Part shown: piece after piece, positions 51,709 to 59,737 of the stretch
How positions within the stretch are numbered: position 1 is the first letter of the stretch
Layout of the letters: the number at the start of each line of letters is the position of its first letter
Source: JAKEFM01 sp035695825
GTDB taxonomy: Bacteria; Planctomycetota; UBA1135; JAKEFM01
Direction: 5' to 3'
Assembly: GCA_035695825.1 (NCBI GenBank)
Contig: DASRRH010000026.1
Location: forward strand, 434,001-498,000
Length of the DNA: 64,000 nucleotides
The notes under the pieces: generated by a model
Seen by the model: only the letters and a program-made list of their open reading frames with translations
Told to the model about the DNA's origin: nothing
The model's database searches: none
Made by a program: the position numbers and the translations under genes

Positions 51709-54039
51709 CTAGCCCCGCGCGCGTTCCCCCCCGGCCGGGACCGGCTCCCCCTTTCCCTGGGCGAGATCGACCAGGAATCCGGCGGCCCACCGGTAGACGT
51801 TGTTCTCCTCCACGCGCCGGCGCATGCGGCTCATCCGCCGCGCGCGCTCCGCCGGATCCATCTCCAAGGCGCGGCGCAGGGCCTCGGCGAACTCTTCGGT
51901 GTCGTACGGGTTGACGAGGAGAGCCTCCGGGAGCTCCCGGGAGGCGCCGGCGAATTCCGAGAGGATCAGCACCCCGTCGTCCGCGTCCTTCGCCTGGACA
52001 TACTCCTTGGCGACCAGGTTCATCCCGTCGTGGAGCGAGCTCACGACGCCGACGGAGGCCATCGAGAGGAAGGCGTGCACCGCGGCCGCGTCGTGGTGGG
52101 CGACGAGGAAGCGGATCGGCTTCCACCCGTCCGTCTGGAAGCGCCAGTTGATCTCCTCGGAGAGGGACTGGAGCTCGGTCGCCAGGTCCCGGTATCGCGG
52201 AAGGAGCGTCCGGCTGGGGGCTCCGAGCTGGACGAAGGTGAACCTCTTCTTCCACTCGGGGTGCTTCTCGAGGAACCGCCCGACGGCGCGGAAGCGCTCC
52301 GGAAGCCCTTTCGTGTAGTCGATCCGGTCGACCCCCACGACGACCGTCTCCTGCTGCAGGCCGTGTCGGGCCCGGAGCTGCGCGATCCGCCGGGCGAGAT
52401 CGTCCCCGGCCGGAACCCCGCGCTCGGACCAAGCCTGGACGCTGATCGGGAAGGGGCGCACGCGCGTCGCGTGCCCCTTCAGGTCGACGGCGAACTGGTC
52501 CCAGTCGAGCCGGGCCTCGACCATCCGGTCGACCGTGTCGAGGAAGTTGTTGCAGTGCTGCTGCAGGTGGAAGCCGAGGACGTCCGCGCCGAGCATCCCC
52601 TCGAGGACCTCGACCCTCCAGGGGCAGATGCGGAACGCTTCCGGGTTGGGCCAGGGGATGTGCCAGAAGAGCCCCACCTTGAGGTCGGGCCGGACCGCCT
52701 TGATCGCTCGGGGGACGAGGGCGAGGTGGTAATCGTGCAGCCACACGACCGCGTCGCCCGATCCGACCTCGGCGAGGACCGCCTCCGCGAACTGCTTGTT
52801 GACCCGGACGTAGCGATCCCAGTCGGCCGCCCGGAAGGTCGGCCGCTCGTGCGCGAGGTGGCAGAGGGGCCACAGCCCCTCGTTCGAGAAGCCGTAGTAG
52901 TACCCCTGCTCGTCCTCCCGGGAGATCCAGACGCGCTTCAGGGTGTAGCGGGGGTCCCCCGGCGGCACCGTCAGCCTCCCCTCCGAGTCGGCCGTCTCGC
53001 GATCCGCGTCCCCCGCCCCGTGCGCAACCCAGAGCCCGCCGCACGCCTGGAGGATCGGGTCGAGGGCCGTCACGACGCCGCTCGCAGGGACGATCGCGCG
53101 CGGCACGCCGTCCTCCCTCCGGTGCATGTAGGGCTCCCGGTTGCTGACGACGATCAGGGGGTCGCCGCCGAGACATTCGATCGCGTGCGTGGCCAGCCGC
53201 TCGCGGGTCCAGACCCTCTCGGCCCGGAGGACCTCGCGCGAGTCCTCCCACCGGCTCGCCTTGGCCGCGCGAAAGGACGCGGCGAGGTGCTCGCTCTCCT
53301 CGGCGAGCCCGGAGACGGGGAGCCCCGGCGGAGGGGACTCGGGGGCGTCCTCCATGCGGAGGCGCTTCATCCACTTCGCCAGTCGGTGGAGGGGCCTCTC
53401 GTAGGCGATCCACGTCAGGCCGCTGACGGAGGTGAGGAGGACGAGCACGACGACGAAGACCCAGGCGAGGCCGCGCAGGAGTCCCCCCGTCGCCCGTTCC
53501 TCGAGGTAGGAGGCGTCGTGCAGGACGGCCAGGATCCCCCGGGCCGGATGCTCCGCCCCCCCGCCCAGGCGACTCGCGAGGACGTGCAGGTGGTAGTCCT
53601 CCGTCCGGACCATCTCGACGGCCTCCTCCTCACCGGCGAGCGCCCGGGCGACGGCGCCGCTCATCGCCGGGGAAAGGTCCACCACGTTTTCCCCGCTGGC
53701 GACCATCCGGCCGTCGGGCCGGAAGACCGCGAAGCCGAGGAGGCGGCGGTGTCCCTCGAGGCTGGGGCCGAGTTTGAACGGCACGACCAGGTCCTCCGAC
53801 TCCAGGGCCTCGGCGACCGCGGGAGCGAGCCGGTGGGCGAGGAGGCTCGCCCTGCGCCCGAGGTCCTCCGCGCCCGATTCCCTCTCCCGTCTCACCATCT
53901 GCCAGGCCATCCCCGTCACGGCGAGGCCCGCCAAGCCCGCGACGAGCACGGCGAGGCGCAACCTCTTCGAGGAGCGGAGGAGGGACCTCACGCGCCCCTG
54001 ACGTCCCCCGCGAACTCCCTCCTCCCGGGCGGCATCCAT
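51709..54039 (-). CDS. otsA: Membrane sensor fused to trehalose-6-phosphate synthase (GT20)
   Basis: A 776-residue fusion. Residues 28-46 and 189-212 are membrane helices enclosing an extracytoplasmic domain (47-188). A HAMP-like linker follows (213-265), and a GT20 domain fills the rest from residue ~293. GT20 signatures are IVVSNREPYMH, VVWLHDYHLALVPRAIKAV, GFHLQQHCNNFL, VVGVDRIDYTKGLPERFRAV, VSSLHDGMNLVAKEYVQAK and LILSEFAGASRELPEALLVN. The domain makes trehalose 6-phosphate from glucose 6-phosphate and UDP- or ADP-glucose; glucosylglycerol phosphate synthase is a relative and cannot be excluded. The sensor half resembles a chemoreceptor or histidine-kinase input. No otsB is next to it. 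Confidence 0.87.
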   Translation of the reverse strand: MDAAREEGVRGGRQGRVRSLLRSSKRLRLAVLVAGLAGLAVTGMAWQMVRRERESGAEDLGRRASLLAHRLAPAVAEALESEDLVVPFKLGPSLEGHRRLLGFAVFRPDGRMVASGENVVDLSPAMSGAVARALAGEEEAVEMVRTEDYHLHVLASRLGGGAEHPARGILAVLHDASYLEERATGGLLRGLAWVFVVVLVLLTSVSGLTWIAYERPLHRLAKWMKRLRMEDAPESPPPGLPVSGLAEESEHLAASFRAAKASRWEDSREVLRAERVWTRERLATHAIECLGGDPLIVVSNREPYMHRREDGVPRAIVPASGVVTALDPILQACGGLWVAHGAGDADRETADSEGRLTVPPGDPRYTLKRVWISREDEQGYYYGFSNEGLWPLCHLAHERPTFRAADWDRYVRVNKQFAEAVLAEVGSGDAVVWLHDYHLALVPRAIKAVRPDLKVGLFWHIPWPNPEAFRICPWRVEVLEGMLGADVLGFHLQQHCNNFLDTVDRMVEARLDWDQFAVDLKGHATRVRPFPISVQAWSERGVPAGDDLARRIAQLRARHGLQQETVVVGVDRIDYTKGLPERFRAVGRFLEKHPEWKKRFTFVQLGAPSRTLLPRYRDLATELQSLSEEINWRFQTDGWKPIRFLVAHHDAAAVHAFLSMASVGVVSSLHDGMNLVAKEYVQAKDADDGVLILSEFAGASRELPEALLVNPYDTEEFAEALRRALEMDPAERARRMSRMRRRVEENNVYRWAAGFLVDLAQGKGEPVPAGGERARG

Positions 54040-54417
54040 CCGGCGCCCCCGGCGCTCTCGGCCCGCATGGGATTCATGGCATCGGTCGCACGCGCCCGGC
54101 GCTCGGGCCCGTGGCTACGCGAGCATAACGCTCTCTCGAACTCCCGCGGAGAGCACTTTCCCGAGTTTTTCACCTGGCTTGCCTGCGATTCCGCGAGAGA
54201 ATGCGGCGGCCGCGGCGGCGCGAGCAGGGACTGCGGTCGGTGGGAGGACGGATTCCTCACCCCCACGGCCGGCCGCGTGGAGAACGGAGCCCTTGGCAGT
54301 CTTCGCAGGCGGATCGCCCGCGCCGCCCGGATCGGAGCGTCCGGCCGAGCGCTCGCGGCCTTCCGGAGACTACTGAACCACGATTTCGGGGACCTGGGAG
54401 AGGGATCCCAGGACGAG
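54040..54417. other. Non-coding region upstream of the sensor-OtsA gene
   Basis: About 380 bases with no supported gene. It contains the first copy of the 58-bp repeat (54126-54183) and probably the OtsA promoter. The remaining sequence looks like degraded coding DNA without a clear frame. Confidence 0.4.
54126..54183 (+). repeat. 58-bp direct repeat, copy A
   Basis: The first 33 bases (from TAACGCTCTCTCG to GGAGAGCACTT) are identical to copy B at 57993-58050; the next 25 are similar. The core holds an inverted repeat GCTCTC...GAGAGC that can form a hairpin. The copy lies about 87 bases upstream of the OtsA start (in minus orientation). Confidence 0.75.
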
Positions 54418-54930
54418 AGCCGGGCCCGGCCGACGACGATCCGGAAGGGGCCCAGGTCCTCGCGGAGGTCCGGGAGCGCGCGGCGGAAGATCCGGACATC
54501 GCGGTCCTCAGCCTCCCGCCCACGAGCCACCTCGAGATCAACGCCATCCATTGGGCCTCGACGGTCGGCCTCCAGAAGTCCCTCCGGGAGGGCTTCGGGC
54601 TGACCGTGGCCGAGGCGCTCCGGAAGGGAAAGCCGGTGATCGCCAGCGCGTGGGCGACATCCCCCTCCGGATCGCGCACCGGCGCTCGGGGGTCCTCGTG
54701 CGCTCCGTCGACGGCGCCGCCGACTGGCTCCGGCAGCTCCTCTCCGAGCCTGAGCTGGCGCGGCGTCTCGGGTCGAACGGGAGGGAGCACGTCCGGCGCA
54801 ACTTCCTCCTGACCCGACACCGGAGGGACTACCTGCTCCTCTCCCTGTTCCTCGAGCATCGCGAGAAAGATCTCATCGCCCTCCGCCGAGGGGAGCGTCT
54901 TCTCGGGGCGATGCCCGGCCTGGAGGCCGG
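54418..54930 (+). pseudogene. C-terminal remnant of a TreT-like trehalose glycosyltransferase
   Basis: The frame at 54426-54650 reads PADDDPEGAQVLAEVRERAA, INAIHWASTVGLQKSLREGF and GLTVAEALRKGKPVIAS. After a one-base frameshift near 54648 the next frame continues VGDIPLRIAHRRSGVLVRSV, RLGSNGREHVRRNFLLTRHR and RDYLLLSLFLEHREKDL. Together these match the C-terminal lobe of GT4 trehalose glycosyltransferring synthases. The N-terminal ~250 residues are missing, so this is a truncated, frameshifted pseudogene. It lies beside the sensor-OtsA gene, suggesting a former trehalose locus. Confidence 0.8.
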
Positions 54931-54952
54931 CTCCGAGGCAGGGGCCAGGTGG

Positions 54953-56338
54953 TCACGCATCGGCTGGACCGGCTCCTCTCTCTCCCCCGGTCTTGCCCGG
55001 ACTCGATGCTCCTCGGGGCCCCCTGGGTGAGGGAGACCGCCCCTGCGCACGCGCAACGCTCCACTTGAGGGCCGGAGGCGCGACGAGCGTGGTCACGATC
55101 ACCATCGCGACGACGGCGGAGTAGGCCGGCGCATCCACGATCGGGCGATCCCCGACCCGGAGGGTGAGTCCGATGTTCGCGAAGATCAGGCCCACCTCCC
55201 CCCGGGGGATCATCCCGATCCCAACCGTGAGACGGTCGACGCTTCTGCTGAGCACGCCCGCCCCGCAGATCTGCTTGCCGAGGATCGCAGCGAGCGTGAG
55301 TGCCGAGGCGAGGAGAAAGACGCCGGGGCCGCTGAACGCGCGTAGGTCCGTCCGCATCCCCATGAGCACGAAGAAGACGGGGGTGAAGACGGAAGCGACC
55401 GGGTGGACGAGCTCCTCGAGGTCACGCTCGCCGCGCTCCGCGAAATCGCGGCAGTGGACCTTCTCCAGGACGAGGCCGGCCGCGAAGGCGCCGACGATCG
55501 TCGCGAGGCCGATCGCGTCGGCGAGGTAGGCGAAGAGGAAGCATAAGGAGAGCGCCGTCGCGAGGAGGACGCCCCGCGAGCGGAGTTTCGATGCGAGCCG
55601 GAAGAGGCGGGGGGAGAGGACCACTCCGACTGCAAGGGATCCCACGAGGAACGCGAGGGCCTTCGCCAGGATCCCGAGCACCGCCCCCGGGGACGGCGCG
55701 CCCCCCGCCGCTGCCGCCCCGATGACACCCGAGACCGCGGCGAGAATCACGAGGCCGAGCACGTCGTCGATGACGGCGGCTCCCAGGATCACCCGGGCCT
55801 CCGGGGACCGGGAGCTCCCGAGGTCCTTCAGGACGCGCGCCGTGATCCCGACGCTCGTCGCGGTGAGCGTCGCCCCGAGGAACGCGTGCACGTAGGGACC
55901 GTGTTCGGGGAGGAGCAGCGCCCCCACACCCCAGCCTAGCCCGAAGGGCGCCACCACGCCGAGGGTGGCGACGAGGAACGCGGATGGGCCCACCTTCAGC
56001 ATCTGGCCGACGGTCGAATCAAGTCCCACCTCGAACAGGAGGAGGAGGACTCCGAGCCGAGCGAGAAGATCGACGAAAGCATTGGTCTTGAGAGAGTCGA
56101 GTCCCGCGAAACCGACGAGTCCGAGATTGCCGAGGGCCACGCCGACGACGAGTTCGCCGAGAACCGCCGGCTGACCCATCCGGACGGCGAGGTCGCCTCC
56201 GACCTTCGCGGAGACGAGGAGGACCGCGAGCGCAAGTAGGAGGGGGGCAGTCGGGTCGCCGTGCCCGCCGCCGCCCACGTCCGTCCCGACGAACGGAAGG
56301 GCAAGCGCGAGCGACCCCGGCCATGGGGCAGCGTTCAT
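54953..56338 (-). CDS. CPA2-family Na+(K+)/H+ antiporter
   Basis: A 461-residue cation:proton antiporter with about 12-13 helices. Typical motifs are VLGELVVGVALGNLGLVG near the N-terminus, LFEVGLDSTVGQMLKVG, the ATLTATSVGITARVL and AAVIDDVLGLVIL pair with the conserved Asp-Asp, and VFTPVFFVLMGMRTDL. MIPRGEVGLIFANIGL is the Kef/NapA signature. It lacks a TrkA-N domain, so it is the short Na+/H+ type. The ATG at 56338 follows a 36-codon small gene by 32 bases; both probably belong with the 108-residue membrane protein upstream. Confidence 0.9.
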   Translation of the reverse strand: MNAAPWPGSLALALPFVGTDVGGGGHGDPTAPLLLALAVLLVSAKVGGDLAVRMGQPAVLGELVVGVALGNLGLVGFAGLDSLKTNAFVDLLARLGVLLLLFEVGLDSTVGQMLKVGPSAFLVATLGVVAPFGLGWGVGALLLPEHGPYVHAFLGATLTATSVGITARVLKDLGSSRSPEARVILGAAVIDDVLGLVILAAVSGVIGAAAAGGAPSPGAVLGILAKALAFLVGSLAVGVVLSPRLFRLASKLRSRGVLLATALSLCFLFAYLADAIGLATIVGAFAAGLVLEKVHCRDFAERGERDLEELVHPVASVFTPVFFVLMGMRTDLRAFSGPGVFLLASALTLAAILGKQICGAGVLSRSVDRLTVGIGMIPRGEVGLIFANIGLTLRVGDRPIVDAPAYSAVVAMVIVTTLVAPPALKWSVARAQGRSPSPRGPRGASSPGKTGGERGAGPADA

Positions 56339-56370
56339 GGACGTGGTTCGGCGGGGGGGCGCGGGGGAGG

Positions 56371-56481
56371 TCAGCGAGGTCGCTTCCACGGAGATGTCAG
56401 GACTCTCCAGTAGCAGAAGACCACGAGCCCGGTGATCGTTGCCCACACGCTGATCATGAAGGCCCAGGCCGCCGTGCTCAC
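56371..56481 (-). CDS. 36-residue membrane protein upstream of the antiporter
   Basis: This short gene reads VSTAAWAFMISVWATITGLV then VFCYWRVLTSPWKRPR: one long hydrophobic helix and a basic tail. Its GTG start overlaps the upstream stop as GTGA, so it is translationally coupled. Similar tiny proteins with an aromatic helix accompany some solute transporters, and a role as a transporter subunit or regulator is plausible but unproven. It is shorter than usual gene-calling limits. Confidence 0.62.
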   Translation of the reverse strand: MSTAAWAFMISVWATITGLVVFCYWRVLTSPWKRPR

Positions 56482-56804
56482 CGGAGGACCTCCGGCCCGA
56501 GCCACCACGCCGCGGCCCACAGGGCCATCCCACCCCCGATGAGCCCGATCAGGTAGGCGCGCTTTCCGGGCGGCGGAGCGGCCGTCGGCGACGCCGGTTG
56601 CTCCGTGGTCGCAGAATGGTCGAGTAGACGAGCGATCGCGGCGGCCGCGAGCGTCCCGAAGTAAAAGAGGTGGATCGCGATTCCTTGCCGGGCGTGCCTG
56701 GCGAGGGGAACCGCGAGCACGAGAAGAAGCGCGGGTCCCGCGAACAGCCAGAACGCGCGCAAGACACAGCCGGAATTGGAAGCCCCAGACGAGGGCTGTT
56801 CCAT
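56478..56804 (-). CDS. Small membrane protein (about three helices)
   Basis: A 108-residue protein with hydrophobic segments at roughly 15-38, 45-62 and 83-101 (AFWLFAGPALLLVLAVPLAR; GIAIHLFYFGTLAAAAIARL; RAYLIGLIGGGMALWAAAWW). The ATG at 56804 has a GGAGAGG site 8 bases upstream and is preferred over GTG 56840. It is the first gene of a likely three-gene unit with the 36-residue protein and the antiporter. I do not recognise the family. Confidence 0.65.
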   Translation of the reverse strand: MEQPSSGASNSGCVLRAFWLFAGPALLLVLAVPLARHARQGIAIHLFYFGTLAAAAIARLLDHSATTEQPASPTAAPPPGKRAYLIGLIGGGMALWAAAWWLGPEVLR

Positions 56805-56879
56805 GTAGGTGACCTCTCCGCTGAAGTCCGCGGTTGACACTCCGCCACCGGCAAGAGCCGAGCGGCGACGGCGGGCGGT

Positions 56880-57260
56880 TCAGGGGAGGGGCGGGGCGCG
56901 CGTGGGGGGAGAGTCGAGGCGGGCGAACGACTCAGGCAGGACGGGAGCACCCGCCACCGGGCTCCACGGTCCGTCGAACGGGGAGGCAAGGCGGGGGGCC
57001 TGCGGTGTAGCGAGACGGGCCTCTCGCGGGTCGCTGCGGGCCCGCTGGATCTCGTGGAGGACAACTTTGTGGCGCGTGCGTCGAAGGACAGCGAGATCCG
57101 AAGGCTTCGAATTCGAGGGCGCCCGCGCGGGACCAGCCGGCGAGGGGGCCTGGACGTACGCGCTTTCCGCGCGGGCTGCATCGGAGCGGCTCCCTGCGGG
57201 CGGCGGGAGGAGAGTCGCCAGCGCGAGAAGGGCAACGAAGCCGCGGCTGCCGAGCCTCAT
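56880..57260 (-). CDS. Possible small secreted protein
   Basis: A 126-residue product starting with a plausible signal peptide (MRLGSRGFVALLALATLLPP) and continuing as a Pro/Ala/Arg-rich chain with no recognised motif. No good ribosome site is seen before the ATG at 57260. The composition is close to what random high-GC sequence gives, so the call is weak. It is set in the eroded region. Confidence 0.35.
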   Translation of the reverse strand: MRLGSRGFVALLALATLLPPPAGSRSDAARAESAYVQAPSPAGPARAPSNSKPSDLAVLRRTRHKVVLHEIQRARSDPREARLATPQAPRLASPFDGPWSPVAGAPVLPESFARLDSPPTRAPPLP

Positions 57261-57711
57261 TGTGGCGGGGAGGCTACGTGGGCGGCCGCGAACGGTCAAA
57301 CGGGGTTTCGTCCGGAAAACGCCTTGCACGGAGGAGGTGCCCCTTCTTCGGCGCTCCCAGGCGGCGAGGAGACGAGGGAGCATTCCGAGTCAGCCTCGAC
57401 CGACGGCCAGTTGCGCTGGCGAACGAGTTCTCTCGCCCACCCCCGGGGACCGACCCTCCTCCCCGTGTCCACCGCCGCTGGCGCCGGCCTCGAGCTGGAT
57501 CGAGGCGAGGACGGCGCCCCTCTCGTCCGGCAGCGCGGTGAACACGACACGGGCGACCACGATCGCGGGATTCTCTCCGAGGAGGAGCGACCGGCGGGCG
57601 ACGTCGAGGACCAGGCGGGCGGCCCGCAGGTTAGGTCCATGCGGTCACCCGGCGCCGGGGCCCGCAGCCCCGCCGGGTGCGGCCGGCGTTCGTTGAATGA
57701 AAGGGGTGCGC

Positions 57712-57833
57712 GGCAGGCCCGCCAGGGGCGGTACGCGCGCCGCGATTCGAACGCGGGACCTTCAGTTCCGGAGGTTGCTCTCCGGTCTCTTCTGCTTGGG
57801 GAAGAGAGCCACGCCGCCCCGGCGCGCGATTCG
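57712..57833 (-). other. tRNA-like structured relic
   Basis: On the minus strand a perfect T arm (CCGCG TTCGAAT CGCGG) is followed by CGCGCGT-A-CC, resembling a tRNA 3' end. Upstream are two perfect hairpins, CTCTTC/GAAGAG and CCGGAG/CTCCGG, and CGCGCG at the 5' side could pair with the 3' end. The middle is about 20 bases longer than a normal tRNA and no proper anticodon loop is present. It is best read as a decayed tRNA or a tRNA-like RNA. Confidence 0.4.
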
Positions 57834-57992
57834 TCGACCCCTCTGGTCTCGGCCGGCCCCCCCAGAGCGACCGGCACGAGCACCGTCGGCCGATCTTCTG
57901 GCGCAACCGAGGCTTACCGTCGTCCCCGGCGAGGAGGTCGCCCCGCGACGCGCAGCTCGGGGCCGGCGACTTCGCGGATGGCTCGGGGAGGG

Positions 57993-58050
57993 TAACGCTC
58001 TCTCGAACTCCCGCGGAGAGCACTTCCCCGGGAGTTTCCCCGGGTTCGCC
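57993..58050 (+). repeat. 58-bp direct repeat, copy B
   Basis: Same orientation as copy A (54126-54183) with 33 identical bases at the start, then a diverged part ending in TTCGCC. The inverted repeat GCTCTC...GAGAGC is intact. The two copies flank 3.8 kb holding the TreT remnant, the antiporter unit and the tRNA-like relic. Confidence 0.75.
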
Positions 58051-58106
58051 GGAACTCGGGCCGCCCTCCGCCCGGACCCGACCCCGGGAACCCCTCCGAG
58101 GTCGGT

Positions 58107-58805
58107 TCACTCGACGGGGTCGGACGGAGGGGCTCCGCGGCCGGTCGGGACGAGACCCGCGCGTCGGATGTCCCCTCGGGGGACGCGCCGGGCCCACAGC
58201 GGGTAGTCGAGTCCCGCCGCCCGGTTGATGACGACGGCCTGCGCCGCCAGCAGGGCGACCGCCACCTCGATGACGAGGAGGTGGGCGGGACGGGTGACGA
58301 TTCCCAGGGAGACGATGAGGGTCGTCGCGCCGGCCGGAGGGTGGGCCGTCCGGAGGAGGATCATGAGGGCCCCGGTCGCGGCGAAGGAGAGAGCGGCGGC
58401 CCCCGCCCGGGGAAGGTCCACGCCCGTCGTCATGGCGGGCGGCGCGTGCTGGAGGCCGAAGAGCACGAGCGACCCGTAGCCCCAGGCGATGCCGACGGCG
58501 TGACCGAGGAGAGTGTGGCGAGGACTCGCCGTGGGCGACTCCGGAGCGAAGAAGAGCAAGAAGGCGGTCGGGCCGAGGGACGGGAACACGAAGGGCGTCC
58601 CGGTGACCATCGCCAGGGCAGCCAGGAGGCCGATGGTCAGGAAGCCGTTGACGAACATGAAGAACGCCCAGACCCGCCTCTCCGGGAATCGCCCGAGGCG
58701 GCGGGCGAGGCGAAAGCGCGCCACGAGGCCGCGGGAGACCTCGGGCTCGAGGACTTGAAGGGGGGCGGAGTCGCGATTCCGCGGGCCGCGCTCAGTCTCC
58801 CCCAC
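58107..58805 (-). CDS. HPP-family integral membrane protein
   Basis: A 232-residue HPP-family protein with four main helices. The signatures are FPSLGPTAFLLFFAPESPTA with SPRHTLLGHAVGIAWGYGSL, and LRTAHPPAGATTLIVSLGIV, which contains the HPP motif. The family is linked to nitrite transport into chloroplasts in plants; bacterial roles are unclear. The GTG at 58805 overlaps the preceding small gene by 14 bases. The stop lies at the edge of the eroded zone. Confidence 0.82.
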   Translation of the reverse strand: MGETERGPRNRDSAPLQVLEPEVSRGLVARFRLARRLGRFPERRVWAFFMFVNGFLTIGLLAALAMVTGTPFVFPSLGPTAFLLFFAPESPTASPRHTLLGHAVGIAWGYGSLVLFGLQHAPPAMTTGVDLPRAGAAALSFAATGALMILLRTAHPPAGATTLIVSLGIVTRPAHLLVIEVAVALLAAQAVVINRAAGLDYPLWARRVPRGDIRRAGLVPTGRGAPPSDPVE

Positions 58806-59037
58806 GGCGTCCCCGCGCGCGGATGCGCCGGTCCAGCCCGAGCGCGTAGAGGAGGAGCCCTCCGTTGCCGAGGGCGAGCGCCCCGCATGCGGCGGCCGCC
58901 GGGACGAGGACCGAGGCGTCCCCCCCCAGGAACGCGTCGAGCGCAGCGGCGGCAAGCCAGAGCTGGATCACGACCAGGGTCCCGATGAGGAGGGTGACGG
59001 CGCTGAGGACCGAGAGGCCCTGCCGCGGCGCGGGCAC
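58792..59037 (-). CDS. Small two-helix membrane protein (DUF6755-like)
   Basis: An 81-residue protein with helices at about 10-33 and 42-66 (LIGTLVVIQLWLAAAALDAF; LALGNGGLLLYALGLD). The pattern QLWLxxAxLDAFLGGD and LLLYALGLDRR resembles the small DUF6755 proteins that accompany Rieske/cytochrome b genes. It follows the Rieske remnant by 3 bases on the same strand, which fits that pairing. The assignment is from memory of the family and is moderate. Confidence 0.6.
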   Translation of the reverse strand: MPAPRQGLSVLSAVTLLIGTLVVIQLWLAAAALDAFLGGDASVLVPAAAACGALALGNGGLLLYALGLDRRIRARGRRGGD

Positions 59038-59040
59038 GGG

Positions 59041-59275
59041 TCAGACCTCCCGGCCCACGGCGAAGACCTCGCCCCCGGACTCCTCGAGCAGGATCCTCGG
59101 GAGCCGGCGCGTCGGGGGCCCGCCGGCAGGCGCGCCCGTACCCTCCTCGAACCACCCGTGGTGGCACGGGCAGAAGAACCGGGAGTCCGCGGGGCGGTGG
59201 ACCACGGCGCAGGAGAGGTGGGTGCAGACCTGGGAGAAGGCCCGGAGTTCGCCCCCCGTGGTACGGACTCGGCGC
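59041..59275 (-). pseudogene. Rieske [2Fe-2S] protein, N-terminally truncated
   Basis: The minus frame reads VRTTGGELRAFSQVCTHLSC, AVVHRPADSRFFCPCHHGWF and EEGTGAPAGG before a normal end at 59041. The cluster ligands are the CTHLSC and CPCHHGWF motifs. No start codon lies near the front; at about 59256-59280 the frame meets a plus-strand fragment of a secreted protein and homology ends. The membrane anchor is therefore missing and the gene is probably dead, unless an upstream start in a fused frame is used. Confidence 0.72.
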
Positions 59276-59495
59276 CGCTCAGGTCGACCTCCCCTTGTTC
59301 GGAGGCGTCCTGGTCCCCGAACCCGGCGTGATCCTGCCGGGGACGACCGACGGCGGCGGTTCCCACGTCTTGACGTTCCCCGTCCCCCCGGGCGTGCCTT
59401 CCGGCGCCTCCCTCACGTGCCAGTACTGGATCCTCGACCCTTCGGCCATCCAGGGCTGGTCGGCGAGCGGCGGGTTGCGGGGAAACGCGCCCTGA
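59262..59495 (+). pseudogene. C-terminal fragment of a planctomycetal secreted protein
   Basis: The plus frame reads YGLGAAQVDLPLFGGVLVPE, PGVILPGTTDGGGSHVLTFP and VPPGVPSGASLTCQYWILDP, ending GLRGNAP. This is a typical C-terminal end of secreted proteins in this lineage (FGGxLVPxPxVxLP, PxGLPSG, QYWxxDP). Everything before residue 1 of this fragment is antisense to the Rieske gene, so only the tail survives. It marks a rearrangement junction. Confidence 0.65.
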
Positions 59496-59685
59496 GCCCT
59501 CGTCGGCGTCCGCCCCGGCGCGGGCCCGATCTCGCCTCCTGCGCCCCGAGGTCCTCGGGGACCCGGGCGCTCGCGGCGCAGTAGAGGCGCTCGATCCGGC
59601 GCTGGCGGTCGGGGCGCCCCTTCGCGAACGCGGGGGGGCCGAGGCGGCGGAGCACGGCGAGCTCGATCGCGTCCTCGGGTGCCAT
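59413..59685 (-). CDS. Hypothetical protein, probably truncated
   Basis: The start at ATG 59685 has an excellent GAGGAG ribosome site 7 bases upstream. The first ~50 residues (MAPEDAIELAVLRRLGPPAF; RPDRQRRIERLYCAASARVP) look like a helical protein, but the rest is Arg/Gly-rich and lies antisense to the secreted-protein fragment ending at 59495. Most likely the 3' part was replaced at the same rearrangement. No family is recognised. Confidence 0.4.
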   Translation of the reverse strand: MAPEDAIELAVLRRLGPPAFAKGRPDRQRRIERLYCAASARVPEDLGAQEARSGPRRGGRRRGLRARFPATRRSPTSPGWPKGRGSSTGT

Positions 59686-59737
59686 CCACTTTCTCCTCGC
59701 CACTGTCCGGTGCCTCCCCCGTCGTCCGGACCCTCGG

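Larger units (their letters stand above)
57261..58106. other. Eroded intergenic region
   Basis: About 850 bases without a supported complete gene. It holds a tRNA-like relic (57712-57833) and the second copy of the 58-bp repeat. On the minus strand from about 57650 to 57400 one frame without a start codon reads like coding DNA (AARLVLDVARRSLLLGENPA; VVARVVFTALPDERGAVL), possibly a gene remnant; I cannot name it. Confidence 0.4.

Noticed and set aside
57690..58206. Plus-strand frames reading IRTRDLQFRRLLSG-like peptides
   Set aside because: This peptide pattern is typical of spurious translation through tRNA-like sequence, here the tRNA-like relic.
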